64,000 bases of DNA, from NCBI GenBank assembly GCA_022497155.1, contig MU385762.1, positions 248,001-312,000 on the forward strand, written 5' to 3'. This stretch comes from Whalleya microplaca. Taxonomy: Eukaryota > Ascomycota > Sordariomycetes > Xylariales > Xylariaceae. The translations under genes were made by a program, and so were the position numbers. Numbering within the stretch: position 1 is the stretch's first letter; every line of letters begins with the position of its first letter. A model generated the notes under the pieces. That model did no database searches, had not been told where the DNA came from, and saw only the letters and a list, made by a program, of their open reading frames with translations. This document shows, in pieces, positions 32,480 to 42,747 of the stretch.

Positions 32480-35147
32480 TCAAAATTCGTCTTCTGCGTC
32501 CTCCCATTTCCGCTGAGGTAGCTTTCGCATCTTCTTCGTGGGGCTTCCTTGGCTATTGACACGGAGCCGCTCCATCTTGGACCCGAGGGCACAGACTCCA
32601 TCACTCTTCAAGCTAGGCACGTCGCCCCTCTCCTGGAGCGGCGCGCGTTTGCTAGGGGTGCGGGAGGATAGCTCGCGTCTGAGGACGGCGACCTCGCGGC
32701 GCAGCCGCTCGTTCTCCTGCTCGAGGTTCTCGATGAGCACGTTCTCCTTGTCGTCGTCGACCTCGGGGGCCGCGTTCGGGTTCTCGTTCTCGTTCTCGTC
32801 GCCGCCGCCCTCGCCGGGCCCCGTGATGACGACGCCGACGCCGCGCGCGAGCACCTCGACCTTGCGGTCCCAGTGCGCCTCGCCGCGCTCCTGCTCCAGC
32901 GACAGCGACGCCTTCCACCGCCCCATCTCCAGCGCCAGCCGCTGCTCGAAGTCCGCGTAGCACTCCTCGCGGATCTCCTGCTCGAGGTCCACCACGCGGT
33001 CCTCCATCGACAGCAGGTGCGCCTCCGCGGCGATCCGCGCCTCCGATTCCCGCGCCAGGTCGCCGTTCAGCTGCTCGATCATCTCCGCCATCCGCGCGAT
33101 CTCCATCGCCGCGTTCTCCATCGTCGCTCGCTCCGTGTCGGACATCGGGGAGAACGTCCGGCTGTGGTTGCTGCCGGAGGATGGGTGATACATTTGGTGT
33201 CTGCCGTGGGTGAGGACGGGTGAGGAGTTCAACGGACTGCTGCGGCCTGGGCTCGATTCTCCCTGCTGGTAAGGATTGCCCGTGTTTGCATTAGCGAGGA
33301 TGGTAGATGAAATGGAAGGAATTCGCGGCATGGCAACTTCGCGAGCTAGGGCACTGTATCGCAAGATCTGAGATGTCGCATTGAAGTCCCCGAGTGGATC
33401 CGCCGTAACAATCATCACCGCTTTTTGAGGTGCACGTCGGTGAACGGGAGAGTGGGATGCCGAAGCCGATGGAAACGAATTAGAAAATAATAATTCTGTG
33501 AGTTTGCATTGTCGGAAGGGGACAAGGTTTGGCTATACATAAGTTTCGTTAGTGGTACTCTCCACATAGACGCGCATATGCATCCTGCATACCTTCGTTG
33601 TGTTACTAGCCTCACTTTGCATCTGGAGACACTGCCCGAGGTACATCAGACTTTCGTTAATCTTGCCTGCCTCGGCTAGGGTTGCCCCTTGCGTCTTTGC
33701 ATCTCGTGCTCGTTCGCTGCCAGCCAAATCAACAATACTTAATGTGCTCGTTCCCCAATGGGCATTGCTACGACCCCGGCGCCTCTTCTTGATCTCCACA
33801 CAGAAGAATCCATGGCTTCTAGAAGATACGCTGTTACTACCGGTCCCAGCAACCCGTCTTTCGTGAAGCCCGGCTTCAAGGACCATCAGCGTCTCCTTAA
33901 GGTTACCACAAATGACCTTCCGAAGCCCAGCCACAACTTTGCGGTCAGGTGACAGTTCGGTGGGTTTGAAGAGAAGTGGTCGTCGTCTGTACTCTTTGGT
34001 AGCGTTCGACTTGATCGGGGGCGTAAGTAGGTCAAAGATCCGATCGTTGTATACTTCGTACATAGAAATTACTATCGCGTACTCGGCAGACGGGTCGCAA
34101 GATGCTCGGATTGAGCTAATGTCCGGTACCTGAGGGAGAGCAGATGGACGCTGTAGGTGGCGTCTCGGTGTCGGTGGCGGAGGATAATCGCCCTTGTTAG
34201 GAGTCTTAGTAACGTTCTTGTTCTTTGAGGCCGAGGTGAGAGACATGTAGTTTTTCTTAGGGGATGCCAACTTTGGCTTTCTCGACGCGGCTGGCGTCAT
34301 AGGGTGTAAAAACGGCCTGTCTTGCTGGCTGGGAGGTGTGGAGAGTAGTGTTATTCTCGACAAGTCGTCTTCATGACTAACAAGTCGTACACTACTACTA
34401 TTCGGACTCTCTGGGAAATAGCCAGGTGGACGGGGATAGTTATTGAGTAGGGGGGGTTGAACATAGTTATTCTGGGGTCGTACAGTCATTGGTGTTGCCG
34501 CTCTCGAACCTGCACGAGAGGTTCCAGCAAAGTCACTGTACACGGTCTCGAGGAATGCCGGCGCTGAGTAGATTGATGCCTCCGACGCATCAGAGGACCG
34601 TAGGCTTGCTTCCAATGTAGGAGATGTATCGCAATCGACCATTTGCGAGTCAATAGATCGGAACAAGGTATCAAGCGCAAGTTGTGTCAGGCCGCGCTGG
34701 TTTCTCGACCCAAGCATTGTGTGCGACTAGTGAATCTTGTTAGTGAACCGATCACATCCTCCATCTGCCAATACTATTGCCAACTTCAATGCAAGCAATA
34801 GCAGCACATACCTTGCCCGAGCCTGTCACGCCTAGCGTGGCCAACAATCCATCAGTTCCATCGCCACCATGAGGCGCAAGTACGCCCTCAACCAAGGACA
34901 GGACTTTTGTTCCTTGGAATAAGTCAAGCTGTGTCGCATCCTCCTCAAAGACCTGTGTAAATGCGAATTTTTCGATGGCCCGCTTTCGATCGTTCGGCGG
35001 GTTCAAGGTGATATGGGTAAGGGTATCGTTTTGCTCCGGTTCGTCGACCAACAGGAACCTCTCTGCGCTGGCATTCCCCGCGTGGGGAGGCCTTAATCGC
35101 AAATAGACCTGAAAGAGATTTGCATGCGCTTTCTGCGGTGGCTCCAT
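32480..35147 (-). CDS. Kinesin-6-like motor protein
   Basis: Exons 34812-35147, 33593-34726 and 32480-33532 give 840 aa in phase. The motor starts LFQVYLRLRPP. The P-loop GVTGSGK-S-HTM is split by an intron after its Lys, and the switch regions are seen as SSRSHGFF and LSIVDLAGSER. QCKLTELLF and ILRYSALAREV close the motor domain. A poorly conserved Ser/Pro-rich stretch of about 190 residues sits between the P-loop and YAIVISMYEVYNDRIFDLL, the position of the large insertion that marks kinesin-6. The C-terminal third is coiled coil, then a basic tail. Kinesin-6 proteins work on the anaphase spindle midzone and in cytokinesis. The true start may be upstream: an in-frame extension reaches an acceptor near 35188, and an ATG at 35260 sits right before a donor. 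Confidence 0.88.
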
Positions 35148-38100
35148 GTCGACGATAGGATCGAATGCGGTGTAGAAAGTAGTCTATGGGTAAATGCAAT
35201 TACGTGCAGATGACACACATTTAATCGTTCAATGACTTGTGTCACTGTACAGCATACCATGCGATATTGGGCTAGATATGGGGCCTGCACGGAGGAGGAG
35301 GATGATGGTTGGAGGTTGAAGCTGCAGGTGAAATCAATATTTACAATGGGAATTCTGGTGTAAGTCCTTGTTTCACAGGCAACGGAGCTAGCTCCCACTA
35401 GCGCGGTACGCGCCACAAGAGGCTGATTACCTATCTTGGGCAGCCAGCCCGCTTGGCATTTTGAGGCTAATGTCCGTCGGCATTAACCGCGAGTGTGTTT
35501 AAACGTCAAAAGCACTGACCATCATAAAGCCCCTTGCTAAGGTTTCTGCTTCCCAATCATCAATCTGCGGTTGGAGGGCACAGGTTAACATCAGACACAT
35601 TGCAAATTACTTGATGCTGAGAGGTTCAAGTCATAAGTATCTACTCATTCATTTCTCAGAAGAACGAGGTATACGGACTTTTACTATGCGTGAAAACTAG
35701 GTAGCGTCTCTATTGTAGACACTATTGTTGCAAACTAATACGCAGTAATATACGTAATGTAAGCTCGACCTAATCACAGTAATACAAGTGAACTATCTGT
35801 ACATAACTAGGTAGTATCTAATGTATTTCAAAATGCAGACTTCTCATGCTACACAGCATTCCTCTCTACCCCCTCTAAAGATAGATTGTAACCGAGCCAT
35901 AAGGATCGTTTCACTTCGGCTATTTTGTGACTTCAACTCAGTTCCTTGCCCCGTTATATAACTCCCCTATTCCTCGAGAGACACGAGACACAAGACACCC
36001 GTTGAAGTGTCATGAGCCACGTGTACATATACTATGTGCGATGTATAGTATGGAGACTGTCCTCAAGGCGAATGGAAAAAGTCAATGTCCTGATCAACCC
36101 GAACCAATAGGATGGTGCCCAAACCACATGAGTCAAGTCACGATATTGACTCCTCACTTGCATATATGCATGCAACCAACGGTACAAAGTCTGTTTGGCC
36201 TCGAAGTAGAATCCAAAGTTCAGCTATTCAATATTTCCCATCCGTCCAATCAACCTCAAGTGTCGTCTTGAAGGAATGGCATGCACCTCGCAATTACTTG
36301 TCATCCCCTTACCCTTCTACGTGTGTCCTAGCTACGGTTATGCAGATGCAGTCTTATTACATACACATGGACGGACAAGGAATGCGGTGTGACCCAGGAC
36401 CAACAATTAGCTAGATTAGCTAGACTTGAATTGTGCGATCTCGATTTGAGGTGAAATGCACGTCACCCATCTGCCTAGAGAGAAAGATGGGGGTGAAGAC
36501 TCATACCATACCGTTCCTATGTCGAACAGAAGGGGAAAACGGAGAAGGGTCAAAAGGCAAGGTTCCAAAATAGGAAGTGTCCATGAGATCTAGAAGATCG
36601 CTGTTGGAGTTCATCCCATAAATTATTCGGTAATGGTGGAGAAAAAAGGTTGAATAAAAATTCAGTGCGGAGCATTGGAGTACGTAGGATGGAACTGGCC
36701 CGGGCTGCTGCATCGTCGTCATCGCTACCTTGAGTATTAGATGCATGGCCAAGGGGCTGAGGGGTAAGTATTGGTTAGGAATCTTGGGATGGAAATATAG
36801 CAACTGCCAAATACCAATATTGCACCCAGTTGATGTTGCATACAGAGATGATGCCACCCGCGTATCATTGCATCAAGAAAAAGTCTCGAGATGACTCTTC
36901 AATTGAGCTTTTCGACGTACGACCTACCAGTGCTAGTACCTACCCCCTCAGGCTGAGATCGGCTAGCTACCGAGCAGGCGAACAGACATCGAGCCGGGTC
37001 GTATCATCCAGCCCACTCGGGCCAAACGCTTGACAGGGCAGTTCATTGCCCGAGCAGCCGAGTTGTTCCTCGAGTGTGAAGTAAAATGAGAGGAAGAGTT
37101 TGATAGTGTTTCCGTGTGTCAGCTTCTGCATCACGAGAGAACCGTCTCGACGATGGACACGTCTTCGGGGTGGATACCCTAGATTCTTGGTGCGTGTTTA
37201 AAACAAGCAACTTGTGAAAAATTCCGTTCTTCATATGAGAACTTTCAAGTGCGAGATGTTGCAAAACTTATTAAGGTCATGTATCGCTAGAATCGACTGT
37301 AGATCAGTGGCTCCGAGTTTCCATTGCGGCTTCGAATTGGCGCTAATCGAGCTTAAAAAGCCAGCAGGTAACAGGCCTAACAGTGACCTGATGGGCCATT
37401 CAGGAGCGCTGCACCAGTGGGCCGATAGTGGTGCCCGGTGGATTTTAGCGCACTGAGCAGCTGCAGGTCAAAAGGCGGTGACGCAACGCCCAAATAGGCA
37501 TAGTCGAAGGTTCATCTCACCAAGGCGAATCAGGGTCCTGGATGGGGACGGGAGATGCAGGGTCACCCCACCCGAGACCGCCCAGGGCAAAAGAAAAAAA
37601 AAAAAAAAAGTTAGCTGGTTAGGTAAGGTGGGAGAAATATATCCACTGGTCAGCTCGGATTTTGACTTTCTTCTTTTCCCTCTCTTTTTCCCCATTCATC
37701 CAAACATCCCACAAACAGACAACGAAGTCGCACTACACCTCCATTAAGAGACATTCAGATTAATCCTATCATAACTTCGTCGAGAATCATGCCTTCGGCC
37801 GTCGCTGAGCTGTAAACCCCCACTACGGGACGTGCCCAGGGGGCATGTCCCGTAGTCCTTCAGTTCACCGAGTAATTCAATCCAATTCGACCTCGACGAA
37901 GTTATACAGACTCCATTGTCCTGTGTGCCCTTGCAAGGCAGAGGGCCCGGAAGTCTGAATACCAAACAATAGCATTACGCATTTTGCCCATTCACTGCGG
38001 GCCTTGCAACATTGAATATCGTGAAGATAGTCCCTTTCCCCTCTCCTCCGCCATTGTCCTATACCACAGGTGCCCCAATTCATACACCTGTCATCTAGAA

Positions 38101-38317
38101 TTGCACCTAGGACCTTGCTAGTATACATACTTCCCTGAAGAATCCATCATCTCGGTCCCATATTTTGAGAGTGTACAGCCTCTATACAGCAATTTCTTGA
38201 GTATCAATTGGCCTTCACCGCCGTTTGCCTCGATACTCGCATTTCCGAGTCCCAGGGCCGATACCCCTGTCAACCCCTGCATATCTCACATATCTACACA
38301 GCATATAGTACGGTACA
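35148..38317. other. 3.2-kb intergenic region
   Basis: No supported gene. It contains upstream sequence of the kinesin gene, a poly-A run at about 37593-37609, the nested inverted repeat at 37771-37905, and the promoter/5' UTR of the gene at 38318. A 118-codon minus frame at 36501-36857 has no family features. Confidence 0.4.
37771..37905. repeat. Nested inverted repeat, 135 bp
   Basis: The outer arms are perfect 14-bp inverted copies: ATAACTTCGTCGAG at 37771-37784 and its complement at 37892-37905. Inside, ACTACGGGACGTGCCC (37822-37837) pairs with 37841-37856 over 16 bp with one mismatch and a 3-nt loop. The structure could be a short MITE-like element or a structured leader/regulatory site about 410 bp upstream of the gene at 38318. 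No target-site duplication is evident. Confidence 0.7.
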
Positions 38318-40095
38318 ATGTCCCGGAACGTACGACAAAGAAACCCGACTACCCCCGTCAAGGTCGCCAAGCACCGCGGGTCCGACTCTTCGTCGTCGCT
38401 GGACCTCTCTGACTCTGATGAGGGAGGCTATTCTGGTGTGGAAGACATCAGCGATTCCGAAGATGATGACGAGGAGGATGTAAATGCGGCCGAGGAGGAG
38501 CATATCCTTACCCGCGAACTGCACCCGTCTGTGCGCAGTTCCCCCTCCCCTCGGCCCAATGAGGAAGACGAACAAGGCGACAATGAGGAAGATGATGACG
38601 ATTATGAAAGTGACGACGATGACGCCGAAGAAGGTGCTAGTTGGGACGGCATTGCATCCGATCCTGACGGTGACCCTGTCGTGGAGACGGAAGATACTGG
38701 CGTGGAGCGCCGTGTCCGATTTGATATCCCCGATGACTCGGATGGCGATTCAACTGAGACAGACGAGGATCTAGACCATGGTTTTTTCCCAGATCTTTTC
38801 GTCGACAAGAGCACTCTCGACCCCTCTTTCCGTCGGGAAATTGAGCATGACCCTGATCCTTATGACTCGTCCAATTCGGAAGCGTACTGGGATAATTACG
38901 ACAATTCTATCGGCGTCGACACTAATTTCAATGCCGTTGGCTACGATTTTGAAGCCTTGATGAAAGCCATTGAAGACGAGGATAGCACGCCCGTTGCAAC
39001 ACCCATGACTAGTCACGACCCCTCGACTAATGTCTCAACCCCTGTGGCCTTGTCAGAAAACGACGAAGGTTCTCTCGATGGATACCGAAGTGAGTAGAAA
39101 TGGTTGGGATGGTGCAAATGAAGTGCTAACCGATCCAACTAGCCGATGGGGACACTACCGATGAAGAAGATCCGCCTGAAAAGCCCCCGCGACGTAAGAG
39201 TCGACGGGAGCCAGTAGAGGAAGATTCAGACTCGGATGTTGTCACGCTCATCCGGCCTCGCCGCGGCCAGCCACGTGTTGGCCGATTCAACTTAGACAAG
39301 TCTTACAAGAAGCCCATCGCCATCGTCAACCCGAGGACTGGAAAGATGATGATTTTCACTCACCAAAGCATGAAAGGCAAGGGTTTTGATCTGTCCCCAG
39401 AGCAGTTCAACTTCCAGTACTTTGACCAGCCCCAGTCCTCTCCAATCCTCAGCAACCCCGGCAATATCATGATGAGTGGCATGATTTCATCAAGTACTTA
39501 TGGTGACTTCATGAACACCCACGCTGTTGGCCCTGCGGAAGCATGGTACGCACAAGCCTCTGACGCGAACGCTTTAGGAGAAATCTCCGATGACGAGGAC
39601 CCAGCCGTTGATGAGGAAGAGAAGAACTTGAAGATGGAAGACTTTCTTGCCCTCGATGACAACTCTTCCGAAGATGAGAAGGAGCTCGACCATGACGAGG
39701 CAGATGATGAAATCTTCTACACACCTGCTCGTCCCGCGACTGCGTCCAGTGATAACATGAGCTCCCTTCTCGACCATTTCGAGCGCAATGCTGACCTCGT
39801 CGGTGCGTTCCGTCGTGACCAGGCGAACCATCAATTGATCAGCCGTAGTAAGGCTACACGTGAGTCGCTGGCGTTCTCGGGTCCCTATTTTGAGGGTACC
39901 CTTCGTGGTATCAAAGATGGTCGAATCCCAACTACCAATGTTCCTATTTCGCCTTTGCGCAAGCAGAAGAAGGTGCCTGAGCTAGGTAGCAGCCCCCTTG
40001 CGACCATGTCGACAAAGAGGAAGGCATCGTCCGAGCACCATTTGGGTCACAAGAGGCAGAGAAGCATTCCTAACGTGGACATCCTTCGGATTTAA
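38318..40095 (+). CDS. Acidic low-complexity conserved fungal protein, probably nuclear
   Basis: Two exons, 38318-39089 and 39143-40095, with a 53-nt intron (GTGAGT...ACTAG, CTAAC branch) in phase, 574 aa. The N-terminal third is highly acidic, with runs of D/E and S (for example DISDSEDDDEEDV). VERRVRFDIPDDSD and a YDFEALMKAIEDED helix follow. After DGDTTDEED a basic stretch, KPPRRKSRREP, looks like a nuclear localisation signal. Mid-protein AIVNPRTGKMMIFTH and the C-terminal region with LLDHFERNADLVGAFRRDQ appear folded and conserved. The end has basic KRKASSEHH-type patches. This pattern matches conserved ascomycete proteins of unknown role; a chromatin or transcription function is inferred from composition only. 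Confidence 0.75.
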
Positions 40096-42516
40096 TACTT
40101 TCCCACGTCCTGCCGACCCCTCGCTCGGTACGCGTCTCCTAAAATCAAAGACGCCGATGGACGGCTTGACCTTATAGGTCATCCCTGGCCATTGAATCAA
40201 TTACTACAACATTTCTTTACGCTATTCTCTTCGAGCCCATTTCCTTGCATATGACACAAAGCACCCGTTCTAAATCATTGGCTTCCAAAGCACGCAAGGA
40301 AACCATGTTCTCAATCCGGACTCGGCAAAATTAGCTGGGCACCGCCTCAATATCCTTAGTCCGATTGACGGTTCGCATTTGTGGTAATGGTCTAATCCAT
40401 CCGAGAAAATTCCCAGACAGTTTCGTTAGCTTTCCCTTTAAATTTTCTTTTTCCATCATTGGTCCCACGTCAAGCCGATCTCGACTTGCGGGGACGGCGA
40501 TACCCCGAGATCTGTATGCCTTGCGCTGTACTCGACGGACGTGTAGGCAGAAGTGTAACACGGCCGTCGGGCTGGTTTGCGAAGGGTCGTACCGGTCTCA
40601 GGATATTCGAAGGAGGCGAGGAGTCTTGGATTCACGCTTGCTGAAAAGCAACGCGTGGATGCAGCACCCGTGGTCGTCTCGCATGAGTGTACGATGGTTT
40701 ACCTTGGAGCGGGTAGACTTGTTTGCGCAAGCAGGGGAATCGTAGATACCACTTCAGCGTAGTAAAATCGATGCATATACAAACGTACTTTTTGTCGGTG
40801 TTTTGATGCGTGCCCCGGTTGTTGTAGATTCTTACGTGTTGCGCCCCTAGTTTGTTCTCGTTGAGGTAATTTTATGTTCATGGTTGTTTTTGAGATCGAT
40901 CGACTTCACCCTAGAAGTATGTCCAAGTTCGTCCATCTCCCTTCCACCCCAACATCTTTGGCCCGCTATATCCACTATGATGTAAAATCTAGTGACTTAA
41001 CCGTTCTGCTTCTAGTGTATAGCATAAAAGATCACGGGCTGCAACTCATCAGGTGATTCTGTATTCAGGAACAATGACTGCTAGCAAGGCTAGATCCAAC
41101 TTCAGTACAACAATTGGCCCCCTGTAATGATGTTATTCAGTAGCTCTCGTAGTGGACTGATGCGTTTGTTCATAATCCCTAGGACGATTAAGCACAATCT
41201 AATAGAAATATATTTCTCTCAATACTTCCAATGGGCTTGCTAATATGATAACAGTACCTTGTAGCGTACGTTTCCCGCTGTATCTCTCCACCGCGGAATT
41301 TAAGTCGACTCGTCTACGACGACCATAGAAGCTCCGTCCTAAACACCCCTTCAACGAGCCACATCACCTGATTATCTGGCTAACCGCGGCAAATTCCATG
41401 CTAACGCTAAGGAACGGGGTTCTGATAAGATGAACAGAAGCACAAGTCTGGTGATTCGCGACCCGCTCGACTTTCTGGTCCCGACCGGAAGTTTGTCTAC
41501 AGCACCAGCGATTTGTTAATGACAGCGAGGAATATCCGCTCCGTGGTGGAGGAGGGCTATCCGATCCCGAAGAATTTTGCTTTCTGAGCAAGGATCGTGC
41601 GGGCAGAACCGAATGCGAAGGAGGACCGCACTGTTGAAATACAGGGTTAAATGAGGATTAGATTGACTTGAGGTTCAGCTATTCTAGAGTGGCAGATGGC
41701 CTGTTATATACACAATGCTACTATTCGTGCCTTGTACTGTACCAGTCCTCGACCCTCAATTCAACACGCACGTGGGCTATGATACGAAGAGTGGAGATGG
41801 CACCGCGGAGAGGTAGATGAGCATCGTCGTCAAATAACGTAAAACAAAATTGTTGTGCTTCTTTGAGCTTTCTCTGGTTTGGCTTAAAGTATCGGTGGTT
41901 TCTGACTCTTTTCAACTTGACTGACATCTTTCGCCTGAACGGGAAATGCTCCTGCTGGGGATTCAGCTGGCTAAGGAAATTGACGAGGGGCCGTACGTAT
42001 GTGAGAGTGGTCAGCCCTTAGTCAGGGGGGCAGCGTAGGGCGTAAGGTGGCTAAAGTCAAGCTAACTGGCCGATTCGCTTATTAGCAACGCTGCAGCAAG
42101 TTGAGATGAAAATGTAAATATGAGATAAAGTCATAAGAGCATAACGGCTTGCCTAGGCAAGTGGGCCCTTTCCCCTATATATATATATAGTTGGCGGTCA
42201 TATGTAGGCCCGCATCAGCCCTATAGGGTGTATCTTAACGGAAGTGGCATGGATAGGAGTCAGTTGAGATGTACGATTATATTGGGTAAAGATGTATCTG
42301 CTGAAACAGATATCGTAGCATGGATACCCGGTTAAGTCAATATCAGCATGTTCGACATGATAACAGTGTGACGAAGCTGCGTAGATAGAAAGAAGTATCC
42401 AATTATGTGTTCCCAAGCACCTGTGTATAACCCTTCAGGGTTCCCCCTTTCATTTTTCGTTATGGTCTTCTCATTTCGGCCAAGTGGTCTCAAGATGGTA
42501 AAATATATCCGCTCGT
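40096..42516. other. Intergenic, 2.4 kb, no supported gene
   Basis: This begins with the 3' UTR of the acidic protein. A 126-codon plus frame at 40365-40745 and short minus frames near 41364-41927 lack family features. A TA dinucleotide run lies at 42177-42188. Confidence 0.35.
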
Positions 42517-42747
42517 CTATTGATTGCAACATCCTCCCTTTGCCGGGCAAGGGATTTCATAGTTCTCCCCGCAACCGCATGGCCCATCCAAGGTTTTGCA
42601 AGGGCAAGAGCACATCTATGTCCTCAGTCAATATTACTTTTCCCAAGATGCATGTGATCTGAGGTAGGGGATTAATATACTTACCGGTTCAGTATTGGCC
42701 AGAGTGACTGCGGCAAAGAGGGCGGCAAAGGCGATCGACAGCTTCAT
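42517..42747 (-). CDS. Small secreted cysteine-rich protein (53 aa, 8 Cys)
   Basis: Two exons, 42685-42747 and 42517-42615, phase 0, with a 69-nt intron (GTAAGT...CATAG, TTGACTGA branch). Exon 1 encodes exactly the signal peptide and a few residues: MKLSIAFAALFAAVTLANTE. Exon 2 encodes a 32-residue mature core starting MCSCPCKTLDGPCGCG with eight cysteines, spaced C-x-C-x-C-x6-C-x-C-x7-C-x5-CC, and ending CNQ. A very compact multi-disulphide or metal-binding peptide is expected. It would be secreted; effector, antimicrobial or metallothionein-like roles are all possible and none is shown. The length fits no family I can name. The clean signal peptide/core split at the intron supports a real gene. 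Confidence 0.7.

Noticed and set aside
32538..33223. Long frames overlapping the kinesin on both strands
   Set aside because: Arg/Ser/Pro-rich shadows caused by the GC-rich coiled-coil exon.
36501..36857. 118-codon minus-strand frame
   Set aside because: No domain or signal peptide, and no upstream context; looks like chance.
37771..37905. loxP-like recombination site
   Set aside because: The arms share ten bases with loxP arms, but the 8-bp spacer and full 13-bp arms are absent; resemblance is probably chance.
40365..40745. 126-codon plus-strand frame
   Set aside because: Begins soon after the 3' end of the acidic protein gene and is basic and motif-free; likely non-coding.
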